Origin: Actinomadura luzonensis
GTDB taxonomy: Bacteria; Actinomycetota; Actinomycetes; Streptosporangiales; Streptosporangiaceae
DNA: 64,000 nucleotides
Direction: 5' to 3'
Assembly (NCBI RefSeq): GCF_022664455.2
Contig: NZ_JAKRKC020000001.1
Coordinates: forward strand, 2,795,001 to 2,859,000
Shown: positions 14,680 through 22,708 of the stretch, in pieces
Numbering within the stretch: the stretch's first letter is position 1
How the letters are laid out: each line of letters opens with the position of its first letter
Program-made: the position numbers and the translations under genes
Notes under the pieces: model-generated
Database searches by the model: none
What the model was told of the DNA's origin: nothing
The model's input: the letters and a program-made list of their open reading frames with translations, nothing else

Positions 14680-16527
14680 ATGGACAAGAGCGGTCACGCA
14701 GCATGGCCGTCCGTGAGCGGATATTTCACGAGAACTCTGACGAAAATCGCCGCGGGTGCGGCGGTCGTCCTGGCGGTCGCGCTGCCCGCGGCCCCGGCGG
14801 CGGCCGACGAGTCGCCCGACGCGCGGCCCGACGTGCCCGTCGGCACCTGGCTCGCCGCCCGGACGCAGCCCGCGGTGCAGCTGACCAGCTTCACCTACAC
14901 CGGCACGGTCGCCGTGCCGACCAGCAGCATCAACGAGAACGCCTTCAACGCGCTGACCCAGCAGGCCGTCGTCGCCGTGCAGAACGGCAAGATCTCCTCC
15001 GACGAGCGCAGCATCGCCAAGTGGCTCTTCCAGCGCATCGCCGCCGACGTGGACGCCTACCTCGTCGAGAGCACCCCGGAGCGCACGGTCGAGGCCGAGG
15101 TCGGCGGCATGTGCACCGGCTGGTGGGTCACCCCCGACGGGTACATGGTCACCGGCGCGCACTGCGTCCAGGTCGGCGACAAGGAGCTGAACCAGCTCTT
15201 CGCGCAGCAGGCGCTGGCCAAGTTCAACGAGCAGGACGCCAAGGAGATCATCAAGGGCCTGCAGGGCATCGAGGCCGACGAGGAGATGGTCAAGCTCGCC
15301 CAGCAGATCTACGTCACCTTCAACAGCACCCACATGCGCCTGCGCGACCTCAAGCAGAGCCTGTCGGTGCTGCAGAGCCTGCCCGGCGGCGGCGTGGACA
15401 AGACCGCCAAGGCCGTCCCTGCGGAGCTGGTCTCGGTGGGCGAGAGCTACCCGGGCAAGGACTTCGCGCTGCTCAAGGTCAACGGGCAGCAGAACCTGCC
15501 GACCGTGCCGCTCGGCGAGGACGCCGACGTGCGCACCGGCGACACCCTCTACATCAGCGGGTTCCCCGGCCTGGTCACCAACACCCCGTTCTTCAGCCTG
15601 GAGTCGAAGCTGGAGCCGGCGCTGACCGAGGGGCCGTACAACGCCAAGCGCACCACGCAGACCGGCGTGCCGTACATCCAGACGCAGGCCCCGTCCTACC
15701 ACGGCAACTCCGGCGGCCCGGTGTTCAGCAAGGACGGCAAGGTCGTCGGCATGCTGATCGCGGGCACGGTGAGCGAGGGCGGCGAGGCGTCCGAGAGCGA
15801 GAGCTTCGTCCTGCCGGTGAGCATTATCAAGGAGAAGCTGGGCGAGAAGAACATCAAGGCCGCCCAGGCCACCACGACCACGCGCTACAACGAGGCGCTG
15901 AACGACTACTTCCGCAACTACTTCGAGGACGCGCTGCCGAAGTTCCGCGAGGTCCAGGCGCTCTTCCCGAACCACCCGTACGTGGCCAAGTACATCAGCG
16001 AGTCGCAGACCGCGATCTCGGCGGGCAAGGACGAGTCGCCGAAGCCCGTCCTGCTGTGGGTGCTGATCGGGGCCGGCGTGGTGGTCGTGCTGGTGCTGGC
16101 CCTGGTGCTGTTCCGGGTGCTGGGCAAGCGGCGGCGGTCGCGGCCGGCGGTGTCGTACGGGCCCGCGCCGCAGGCGCCCGCGTACAACGCGGTGCCGTCG
16201 CCGCCGTGGCCGCAGCACCAGCTCCCGGCCGCCCCCGGGCACCACGGCCAGGGCGCGAACGGCTACCAGCACGGCCCGGGAGCCCAGCCCCAGTACGGCT
16301 CGGGCCCCCAGTACGGCCCGCCGCCCACCCCGCAGCCCCAGCAGCCCCAGCAGCCCCCGCACGACCCTTACGGTCAGCACGGCTCCTACGGTCAGCAGGG
16401 CTCCTACGGGCAGTCCGGCCCGCAGGCGCAGCCCGGCCCGTACGGCCAGGCGGGCCCGTACGGCGAGCCGACCCGCAACGTGCGCTACGGCCAGTTCGCG
16501 CCCCCGCCGGATGGCCGGCAGCAGTGA
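14680..16527 (+). CDS. Membrane-anchored trypsin-like serine protease with Tyr/Gly/Gln-rich tail
   Basis: 615 aa. A signal peptide or signal anchor ends near PAAPAAA (about residue 45). Catalytic triad: His161 (TGAHC), Asp261 (GKDFALLK), Ser344 (GNSGGP). Between His and Asp lies an unusual helical insert of about 100 residues. A single helix (about 455-480) with a following RRRR stop-transfer signal places the protease outside and a 135-residue Pro/Gly/Gln/Tyr tail with repeated YGQ units inside. GTG 14713 is an alternative start giving a more compact signal peptide. It starts 31 bp after the TetR stop, but its function need not be linked. Confidence 0.85.
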   Translation: MDKSGHAAWPSVSGYFTRTLTKIAAGAAVVLAVALPAAPAAADESPDARPDVPVGTWLAARTQPAVQLTSFTYTGTVAVPTSSINENAFNALTQQAVVAVQNGKISSDERSIAKWLFQRIAADVDAYLVESTPERTVEAEVGGMCTGWWVTPDGYMVTGAHCVQVGDKELNQLFAQQALAKFNEQDAKEIIKGLQGIEADEEMVKLAQQIYVTFNSTHMRLRDLKQSLSVLQSLPGGGVDKTAKAVPAELVSVGESYPGKDFALLKVNGQQNLPTVPLGEDADVRTGDTLYISGFPGLVTNTPFFSLESKLEPALTEGPYNAKRTTQTGVPYIQTQAPSYHGNSGGPVFSKDGKVVGMLIAGTVSEGGEASESESFVLPVSIIKEKLGEKNIKAAQATTTTRYNEALNDYFRNYFEDALPKFREVQALFPNHPYVAKYISESQTAISAGKDESPKPVLLWVLIGAGVVVVLVLALVLFRVLGKRRRSRPAVSYGPAPQAPAYNAVPSPPWPQHQLPAAPGHHGQGANGYQHGPGAQPQYGSGPQYGPPPTPQPQQPQQPPHDPYGQHGSYGQQGSYGQSGPQAQPGPYGQAGPYGEPTRNVRYGQFAPPPDGRQQ

Positions 16528-16568
16528 CGGCCGGGGCGCCTCCCGGCACGTCACGGGACCGCCCCGAG

Positions 16569-16580
16569 CCGGATATCCGG
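16569..16580. promoter_or_regulatory. 12-bp perfect palindrome upstream of GNAT gene
   Basis: CCGGATATCCGG, a perfect dyad 23 bp upstream of the acetyltransferase ATG, in a 76-bp gap. It could be an operator or chance in high-GC DNA. Confidence 0.25.
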
Positions 16581-16603
16581 TGATAGCCGGTAGTTTGACG
16601 GCC

Positions 16604-17209
16604 ATGCGACTGCGTGTGCCGGCATTGCCCGGGTCCCTCGTCCGCCTGGAGCCGCTGGAGGAGCGGCACGTCGCCGACCTCGCGGCGGCGGCCGAGGAGG
16701 ACCGTTCCTCCTACGCCTTCACCCTCGTCCCGAGGAGCGCCGACATGGCCGCCTACGTGCGGGGGCAGCGGGAGCGTCCGGGGCTGACGCCGTTCGCGCA
16801 GGTGCGGGTGGCCGACGGCAGGGCCGTGGGCTGCACCGGCTACTGGGACCCGCGCACCTGGCCAGGGCGGGAGGCGCTGCTGGCCGTCGAGATCGGCTGG
16901 ACCTGGCTGGGCGCCTCGGCGCAGGGCACGGGGATCAACGCCGAGGCCAAGTACCTGCTGTTCGAGCACGCCTTCGAGGTGCTCGGCGCGGCCCGGGTGG
17001 ACCTCAAGACCGACGCGCGCAACGCCCGCTCGCGGCGGGCCATCGAAAGGACCGGGGCGCGGTTCGAGGGCGTGCTGCGCAAGTGGTCGCCGTCGTGGGC
17101 GCCGGGCGAGGAGGGCGGGGTGCGGGACTCCGCCATGTTCTCGGTGATCGACGAGGAGTGGCCGGACGTCAAGGCCGCGTTGCGGCTCCGGCTCGGGTCG
17201 CGGCGATGA
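16604..17209 (+). CDS. GNAT-family N-acetyltransferase (RimJ/RimL-like)
   Basis: 201 aa. Opens with the RimL-type pattern SLVRLEPLEERHVADLAAAA; the later segment EIGWTWLGASAQGTGINAEA holds the acetyl-CoA pyrophosphate loop, and LKTDARNARSRRAIERTGARFEG is the typical closing helix. It likely transfers acetyl from acetyl-CoA to an amine on a protein or small molecule; the acceptor is not predictable. ATG 16604 is taken rather than further upstream codons because homology starts there. Confidence 0.87.
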   Translation: MRLRVPALPGSLVRLEPLEERHVADLAAAAEEDRSSYAFTLVPRSADMAAYVRGQRERPGLTPFAQVRVADGRAVGCTGYWDPRTWPGREALLAVEIGWTWLGASAQGTGINAEAKYLLFEHAFEVLGAARVDLKTDARNARSRRAIERTGARFEGVLRKWSPSWAPGEEGGVRDSAMFSVIDEEWPDVKAALRLRLGSRR

Positions 17210-17262
17210 GACGTCCGATGGCCGCCAGCGCGCGGGTGTGACCGGCGGCGACAGTGGGAGGC

Positions 17263-17958
17263 ATGAGCAACACCACCACTGCCGCGGCGCATGTCCGCAT
17301 CGAGCCGAACATCCTCTACTTCGGCACCCCGGTCGTGCTGGTCTCCACGGCCAACGAGGACGGCTCCCCGAACCTGGCCCCGATGTCGTCGGCGTTCTGG
17401 CTCGGCTGGCGCGCGCTGCTGGGCCTCGGCGCGCGCTCCCGGACGGCCGGGAACCTGCTGCGCACGCGGGAGTGCGTGCTGAACCTGCCCTCCGCCGCCC
17501 AGGCCCCCGCCGTGGACCGGCTGGCGCTGACCACGGGCGCGGACCCGGTGCCCGAGCGCAAATGGGAGCGCGGCTACCGGCACGTCGCCGACAAGTTCGG
17601 CCGCGCGGAGCTGACCCCGGTGGCCTCCGAGACGGTCGCGCCGCCCAGGGCCGCCGAGTGCCCGGTCGCGATGGAGAGCGTGGTCGAGGCGGTGCACCCG
17701 ATCGGCGACGACGGCGGCACCCTGGCCTTCGAGGTGCGGGTGCAGCGCGTGTGGGCGCACGAGGAGATCCGGCTCGCGGGCACGGACGACCACATCGACC
17801 CCGACGCCTGGCGTCCGCTCATCATGAGCTTCCAGAAGTTGTACGGGCTCGGCCCGCAGGTGCACCCGTCGACCCTGGCCTCGATCCCGGAGCGCATGTA
17901 CCGCAGCGACGACCTGGAGCGGGCCAGGGAGGTTCAGAGCAGGTCGAGCCAGGTGTGA
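17263..17958 (+). CDS. Flavin-reductase-like (FMN split-barrel) protein
   Basis: 231 aa. The segment TPVVLVSTANEDGSPNLAPMSSAFWLGWRALLGLG is the FMN-binding split-barrel start of flavin reductase-like proteins (reads as two motifs, VVLVSTANEDGSPNLAPMSS and AFWLGWRALLG). It probably binds FMN and reduces flavin or a small substrate with NAD(P)H. GGGAGG abuts ATG 17263 with only about 1 nt spacing, so GTG 17254 is a possible start. Its 3' end overlaps the convergent Nudix gene by 25 bp. Confidence 0.78.
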   Translation: MSNTTTAAAHVRIEPNILYFGTPVVLVSTANEDGSPNLAPMSSAFWLGWRALLGLGARSRTAGNLLRTRECVLNLPSAAQAPAVDRLALTTGADPVPERKWERGYRHVADKFGRAELTPVASETVAPPRAAECPVAMESVVEAVHPIGDDGGTLAFEVRVQRVWAHEEIRLAGTDDHIDPDAWRPLIMSFQKLYGLGPQVHPSTLASIPERMYRSDDLERAREVQSRSSQV

Positions 17959-18431
17959 TCGGGGCACACCCGCTCGATCTCCGCGCGCGGCAGCCAGGCC
18001 GCGCGGGTGCTCTCCGAGCCGGCCGGCGGCTCGGTGGGCGCGCCGGGGCCCGGCAGGACGGCGCGGAACATGGCCATGTAGGCCAGCGACGGGTAGCGGT
18101 AGCCGGCGGGCGGCGGCTCCAGCAGCTCGATGCGCTGCCAGGCGAAGGCGGACAGCGCGGCGGCCGGCAGGCGCAGCCCGGTCTCCTCGTACAGCTCGCG
18201 GGCGGCGGCCTCGGCCGCGCTCTCGCCCGGCTCCAGGTGCCCGCCGGGGATGTCCCAGCCGCGGCCGGCCCGGTCCACGCAGGTCAGCAGGGTGCGGCCG
18301 AGCCCGTCGGAGACGAAGGCGAAGGCGGACGTCGTGCTCCCGGCGGGCGGGGTGTCGCCGGTGAGGATGACGTCCAGGCGGTGCGCCACGGGGATCCAGG
18401 GGACGGTCTTCGTCGCGATCGGCTCGGTCAC
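17934..18431 (-). CDS. Nudix hydrolase
   Basis: 165 aa. The Nudix box is complete: GGHLEPGESAAEAAARELYE followed by ETGLRLP, giving the G-x5-E-x7-REUXEEXGU pattern that binds the metal-diphosphate. It hydrolyses a nucleoside diphosphate linked to another moiety; the substrate is unknown. GTG 18431 has GAAGG 8 nt upstream. It diverges from the ChaA-like antiporter over 93 bp and overlaps the flavin-reductase-like gene at its tail. Confidence 0.9.
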   Translation of the reverse strand: MTEPIATKTVPWIPVAHRLDVILTGDTPPAGSTTSAFAFVSDGLGRTLLTCVDRAGRGWDIPGGHLEPGESAAEAAARELYEETGLRLPAAALSAFAWQRIELLEPPPAGYRYPSLAYMAMFRAVLPGPGAPTEPPAGSESTRAAWLPRAEIERVCPDHTWLDLL

Positions 18432-18524
18432 CAGGCAACCTTCAGGTCCGCGCGAAACGCATGTCAAGGCATCATTGGGGTGAAAAGTCCTTTCCGTCCG
18501 TGAAGATGGGGGAACGCCCTGTAC

Positions 18525-19616
18525 TTGATCCGTAACGCCGCGAGACTTTGGACCGTTCTCATCCCCGCCCTGGCGCTGCTCGCGCTCGGGCTCTCCTGGG
18601 GCCGCGAGCTGCCGGGCGCGCTCGTCGTCCTCGTCGCCCTGCTCCTGGCCGGCGCGGTGCTGGCCGCCGTGCACCACGCCGAGGTGATCGCGCACCGCGT
18701 CGGCGAGCCGTTCGGCTCGCTCGTGCTCGCCGTGGCCGTCACGGTGATCGAGGTGGCGCTCATCGTCAGCCTCATGATCTCCGGCGGCGGCCAGACCGCG
18801 ACGCTGGCCCGCGACACCGTGTTCGCCGCCGTGATGATCACCTGCAACGGCATCGTCGGCCTGTCCCTGCTCACCGTCACCCTCAAGCGGCGCACCGCGG
18901 CGTTCAACGCCGAGGGCACCGGCAAGGCGCTGGCCACCCTGGCCACGCTCAGCACGCTGAGCCTGGTGCTGCCGACGTTCACGACGAGCGCGACCGGGCC
19001 GGCGTTCTCGGGCCCGCAGCTCGCCTTCGCGGCGGTGGCCTCGCTCGCGCTGTACGGGTTGTTCGTCGTCACGCAGACCGTCCGCCACCGCGACTACTTC
19101 CTGCCGGTCGCGCGGGACGGCGCGGTCCTCGACCCCGGCGAGCACGCGCCCCGCCCCTCCGGCCGCACCGCGCTGACCAGCCTCGGCCTGCTGCTGGTCG
19201 CGCTGGTGTCGGTGGTCGGGCTGGCCAAGGTGGAGTCGCCGGTGATCGAGGCCGCGGTGTCGTCGGCCGGGCTGCCGCAGGCCGTCGTGGGCGTGGTGAT
19301 CGCCCTGCTGGTGCTGCTGCCCGAGACCATCGCGGCCGTCCGCGCGGCCCGCCGCGACCAGGTGCAGATCAGCCTCAACCTGGCGCTCGGCTCGGCGATG
19401 GCCAGCATCGGGCTGACCATCCCGGCCATCGCGATCGCCTCCCTCTGGCTCGACGGGCCGCTGCTGCTCGGGCTCGGCGGGACGCACCTGGTGCTGTTCG
19501 CGCTGACGGTGGTGGTCTCGACGCTCACCGTCGTGCCGGGGCGGGCCACGCTCATGCAGAGCGGGGTGCACCTGGTGCTGTTCGCGGCGTTCCTGTTCCT
19601 CGCCGTCAGCCCCTAG
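18525..19616 (+). CDS. chaA: ChaA-type calcium/sodium:proton antiporter
   Basis: 363 aa, about eleven helices, CaCA superfamily. The two inverted alpha repeats are visible: GEPFGSLVLAVAVTVIEVAL with its conserved Glu near residue 75, and LLPETIAAVRAARRDQVQIS followed by NLALGSAMASIGLTIP. It exchanges cytoplasmic Ca2+ or Na+ for protons. TTG 18525 is used because no in-frame ATG/GTG precedes the family start; GGGGGA lies about 11 nt upstream. It ends 9 bp before the convergent ABC exporter. Confidence 0.85.
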   Translation: MIRNAARLWTVLIPALALLALGLSWGRELPGALVVLVALLLAGAVLAAVHHAEVIAHRVGEPFGSLVLAVAVTVIEVALIVSLMISGGGQTATLARDTVFAAVMITCNGIVGLSLLTVTLKRRTAAFNAEGTGKALATLATLSTLSLVLPTFTTSATGPAFSGPQLAFAAVASLALYGLFVVTQTVRHRDYFLPVARDGAVLDPGEHAPRPSGRTALTSLGLLLVALVSVVGLAKVESPVIEAAVSSAGLPQAVVGVVIALLVLLPETIAAVRAARRDQVQISLNLALGSAMASIGLTIPAIAIASLWLDGPLLLGLGGTHLVLFALTVVVSTLTVVPGRATLMQSGVHLVLFAAFLFLAVSP

Positions 19617-19625
19617 ATCACGCCC

Positions 19626-20372
19626 TCAGACCACGCCTGTCCGCATCGCGCGGACCCCGAGGCGCAGGCCGAGCGCGGCGATCAGGCAGGCGGACGCGGT
19701 GCCGTACAGGACCGAGGGGGCGGTCAGCTCCCCGGCGAACAACGCGCGCTGCGCGTCCACGATGTACGTCACCGGATTCGCCCGCCCGATCGCCCGCAGC
19801 CACGCCGGGGCGGTGTCCAGCGGCAGCAGCACGCCCGACAGCAGCAGCAGCGGGAACAGGATCGACTGGCTCACCATGTAGAACAACGTCCCGTTCGGGG
19901 CCGACCTGAGCGCCAGCACGAACGAGAACGCCCCCAGCCCCACCCCGAACACCACGAGCTGGGCCAGCCCCGCCAGCACCCCGGCCGCGTGCAGCTCGAA
20001 GCCCAGCGGGATCGCCAGCAGGATGATCAGCACGGCCTGGGTCAGCAGCAGCACCATCGCCTTCAGCGCCCGGCCGACCAGCATCGCGCGGCGGTCGAGC
20101 GGCGTGACCAGCATCCGCTCCATCGAGCCGCCGAGCAGCTCGACCAGCAGCGAGTAGCCGGCCCCCATCGGCCCGGTCAGGCACATCATCACCAGGATGC
20201 CCGGCACGAACCACTGCCACGACGTCCCCGTCGCGCCGTCCAGCAGCGCCCCGAACAGGAACAGGAACAGCAGCGGCTGCCCCATCTCGAACAGCAGCGC
20301 GGCCGGGTTGCGCAGCGAGGGCCGCAGCTCGCGCGAGAAGACGGTGGCGGTGTCACGCAGGAAGGTCGTCAT
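19626..20372 (-). CDS. DrrB-type ABC transporter permease
   Basis: 248 aa ABC-2 type permease with six hydrophobic segments. The N-terminal half carries RELRPSLRNPAALLFEMGQP, typical of the antibiotic-exporter family, and the C-terminal half the motif SGVLLPLDTAPAWLRAIGRA then NPVTYIVDAQRAL. It pairs with the ATPase encoded immediately upstream, whose coding region it overlaps by 20 bp, forming a drug or lipid exporter. Substrate unknown. Confidence 0.9.
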   Translation of the reverse strand: MTTFLRDTATVFSRELRPSLRNPAALLFEMGQPLLFLFLFGALLDGATGTSWQWFVPGILVMMCLTGPMGAGYSLLVELLGGSMERMLVTPLDRRAMLVGRALKAMVLLLTQAVLIILLAIPLGFELHAAGVLAGLAQLVVFGVGLGAFSFVLALRSAPNGTLFYMVSQSILFPLLLLSGVLLPLDTAPAWLRAIGRANPVTYIVDAQRALFAGELTAPSVLYGTASACLIAALGLRLGVRAMRTGVV

Positions 20373-21318
20373 CGGTGAGGCTTCTCCCGGTCAGGGTGAG
20401 GAACACGTCGTCGAGGGTGGGGCGGACGGTCTCGGCCGTGACGACCTCGATCAGCTTGGCGTCGAGGGCGCGCAGGAGGCCGGGCAGCGCGGCGGGGGCG
20501 TTGGGGACGCGGATCCGCACGGTCGTGCCCTCCGCCGTGCCCTCCGCCGTGCCCTCCGCCGTGCCTTCGAGGGCGCTCGCGGCGCGGCGGGCGTCCTCCT
20601 CGGTGCCGGTGGTCAGCGTGACGCGGTCGCCGGCCAGGTCGTTCTTGAGCTGTTCCGGGGTGCCGTCGGCGATGACGCGGCCGTGGTCGACGATGACCAC
20701 CCGCTCGGCCATCGCGTCGGCCTCCTCCAGGTAGTGGGTGGTGAGGAACAGCGTGGTCCCGTACGCCTCGCGCAGCCGCAGGATGTGCTGCCAGATCTCG
20801 GCGCGGCTCTTCGGGTCCAGGCCGGTCGAGGGCTCGTCCAGGAAGAGCAGGTCGGGGCGGTGCACGAGGCCGAGCGCGAGGTCGAGGCGGCGGCGCTGGC
20901 CGCCGGACAGCGTGCCGGGCGTGCGGCCGGCCAGCGGGGCCAGGTCGAGGAGGTCGAGCAGTTCGTCGGCGCGGGCGGCCGCCGCGCGCGCCGGCAGGCC
21001 GTAGCAGCGGCCCTGGGTGACCAACTCGTCGCGGACGCGGAACTCCTCGCCCGCGCTGTTGCGCTGGCCGACGTAGCCGATGCGGGAGCGCACGCCCGCC
21101 GGGTCGGTGGCCACGTCGTGGCCGGCCACCGTGGCGGTGCCGGAGGTCGGGGGCAGGAGGGTGGTGAGGATGCGCAGAGTGGTGGACTTGCCTGCGCCGT
21201 TGGGGCCGAGGAAGGCCACGAGCTGGCCGGCCTCGACGTCGAGGTCGAGGCCGCGCACGGCCTCCACCTTCTCCTTCTTCATCGTGAACGTGCGGGTCAG
21301 CGCCCGGGCTCGGATCAT
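20353..21318 (-). CDS. DrrA-type ABC transporter ATP-binding protein
   Basis: 321 aa. Walker A GPNGAGKSTTLRIL, signature LSGGQRRRLDLALGL, Walker B LLFLDEPSTGLDP, H-loop TTHYLEEAD, and the C-terminal DrrA-like extension ending in TLDDVFLTLTGRSL. Between ATPase and extension lies a tetrapeptide repeat (EGTA four times) encoded by a 12-bp tandem repeat. ATG 21318 is preferred because AGGAGA lies 9-10 nt upstream. It forms an exporter with the overlapping permease gene. Confidence 0.92.
   Translation of the reverse strand: MIRARALTRTFTMKKEKVEAVRGLDLDVEAGQLVAFLGPNGAGKSTTLRILTTLLPPTSGTATVAGHDVATDPAGVRSRIGYVGQRNSAGEEFRVRDELVTQGRCYGLPARAAAARADELLDLLDLAPLAGRTPGTLSGGQRRRLDLALGLVHRPDLLFLDEPSTGLDPKSRAEIWQHILRLREAYGTTLFLTTHYLEEADAMAERVVIVDHGRVIADGTPEQLKNDLAGDRVTLTTGTEEDARRAASALEGTAEGTAEGTAEGTTVRIRVPNAPAALPGLLRALDAKLIEVVTAETVRPTLDDVFLTLTGRSLTDDDLPA
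20525..20560. repeat. 12-bp in-frame tandem repeat in ABC ATPase gene
   Basis: Three perfect copies of GTGCCCTCCGCC (20525-20536, 20537-20548, 20549-20560) plus a decayed fourth. On the coding strand they encode Gly-Thr-Ala-Glu repeats in the linker before the C-terminal domain. In-frame slippage here would change linker length without destroying the protein. Confidence 0.9.
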
Positions 21319-21417
21319 GTCGGTCGGTCTCCTGCGGGCATGACGAAGAAACCCCTGGTCGGGGGCTCGGTGGGCGGGATCCGCACCAGTTTGCGCAGGG
21401 AAAACCCGCTTTGGCAA

Positions 21418-21441
21418 ACGTGAACATCACGTATATATACG
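21418..21441. promoter_or_regulatory. Two overlapping dyads in the divergent ABC exporter/GH25 region
   Basis: Dyad 1 is ACGTGA-ACA-TCACGT at 21418-21432; dyad 2 is the perfect 12-bp palindrome CGTATATATACG at 21430-21441. They sit about 100 bp upstream of the ABC ATPase ATG in a locally AT-richer patch of the 316-bp gap 21319-21634. They probably mark an operator or promoter for the exporter; the regulator is not nearby. No gene is supported in this gap. A further stem, CGCGG-AACC-CCGCG (21621-21634), abuts the GH25 ATG. Confidence 0.5.
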
Positions 21442-21634
21442 GCGCTGACCTGCGGAAACACCGGGTGCGGGGGTGAGTCGCGGACGGCGATTTCCGCCGC
21501 CCCGACCTGCGGTTTCGCGGGACGTGGGGCACCGATTCCAGCGCCCCGGCGCGACGGCGTCGCACCGGCCGGCTCGGTGGAATGATGCGATCTGTTGATA
21601 TTCGCGGCCTTGCGAAATTCCGCGGAACCCCGCG

Positions 21635-22663
21635 ATGATCCTGGCCGTGAAACGTCTGGGATTATTAGCGGCGATCGCGGCACTGGGCATCGGGGCCGGT
21701 AGCGGGAGCGCGTACGCGGCCGACGGGGTGCCCGGCGTCGACGTCAGCAACTGGACCGGCGAGATCGACTGGCCGAATGTCGCCTCCGGCGGCGCGAAAT
21801 TCGCGTTCGTGCAGCTCACCGAGGGCACGGATTACCGTAACCCGAGTTTTGACGCCCAGTACGGCGGCGCGGTGTCGGCGGGCCTGTATCGCGGCGCATA
21901 TCACTTTGCGCAACCGCACGAATCCGATGGGGCGACGCAGGCGGAATTCTTCCTGCAGAACGGCGGCGACTGGATCTCGGACGGCATGACGCTGCCCGGC
22001 GTGCTCGATATCGAGGACAACCCGTACCAGGACAAGAACGGAAAGAACAACTGTTATGACCTGTCCGCCAAGGACATGGTCACCTGGCTCAAGGATTTCA
22101 CCAGGCGCTACAAGGAGCGCACCGGCCTGCGGGTGATCATCTACACCACGACGAGCTGGTGGCGCACCTGCACCGGCGACTCGGCGGCCTTCTCGGCCAA
22201 CCCGCTCTGGCTGGCCCGGTGGGGGTCCGACCCGGGCGAGCTGCCGAAGAGCTGGACGGCGTACACGTTCTGGCAGTCGGCCGACAAGGGGCCGCTGGTG
22301 GGCGGCGGCGACGTCTTCAACGGCGCCGAGGACGGCCTCAAGGCCCTCGCCAACCCGCCGGCCGAGATCTCGGTCACGGCGGCGGCCAAGAGCCGCAGGA
22401 AGTACACGGTGACGCTGCGGAACACCGGCCCGTACCCGGTGACGAACGTCAAGGTCGCGGGGCGGACGTTCGGCGGGCAGCGGGTGACCGGGGCCTCGGG
22501 CGGCTGCCGGTTCAGCGGCACGGCGGTGCGCTGCACGGTCGCGGAGGTGGAGCGCGGCGGGAAGGTGACGCTGACGTTCACGACCCGGCCGCGCAGGGCG
22601 CGGGGCGCGGTGGGCATGGACGTGACCGTCGGAACGGCGAAGTTCACCATCAAGGTGCGATAA
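21635..22663 (+). CDS. Secreted GH25 muramidase (lysozyme)
   Basis: 342 aa. Signal peptide cleaved near SAYAAD (about residue 29). The GH25 domain (33-230) has the catalytic-site acids Asp36 (GVDVS) and Asp125/Glu127 (VLDIEDN). Residues 240-342 form a beta-rich repeat-type domain (SRRKYTVTLRNTGPYPVTNV), probably for wall binding or spacing. It cleaves the MurNAc-GlcNAc bond of peptidoglycan. The first 450 bp are richer in A/T-ending codons than the neighbours. GTG 21647 is an alternative start. An NlpC/P60 peptidase gene follows 45 bp later. Confidence 0.9.
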   Translation: MILAVKRLGLLAAIAALGIGAGSGSAYAADGVPGVDVSNWTGEIDWPNVASGGAKFAFVQLTEGTDYRNPSFDAQYGGAVSAGLYRGAYHFAQPHESDGATQAEFFLQNGGDWISDGMTLPGVLDIEDNPYQDKNGKNNCYDLSAKDMVTWLKDFTRRYKERTGLRVIIYTTTSWWRTCTGDSAAFSANPLWLARWGSDPGELPKSWTAYTFWQSADKGPLVGGGDVFNGAEDGLKALANPPAEISVTAAAKSRRKYTVTLRNTGPYPVTNVKVAGRTFGGQRVTGASGGCRFSGTAVRCTVAEVERGGKVTLTFTTRPRRARGAVGMDVTVGTAKFTIKVR

Positions 22664-22708
22664 GGCACCATAAAACGCGGAATCTGCTGTCACGGGGACG
22701 GAGACGGG

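Noticed and set aside
11511..14687. A 1058-codon minus-strand frame spanning the P450, reductase and TetR genes
   Set aside because: It only becomes protein-like inside the P450 frame; upstream it is Arg/Ala/Pro low-complexity and antisense to the reductase and TetR genes.
16004..16500. Tail of the protease as a separate gene
   Set aside because: The frame is continuous from the protease and codon bias does not break at the transmembrane helix.
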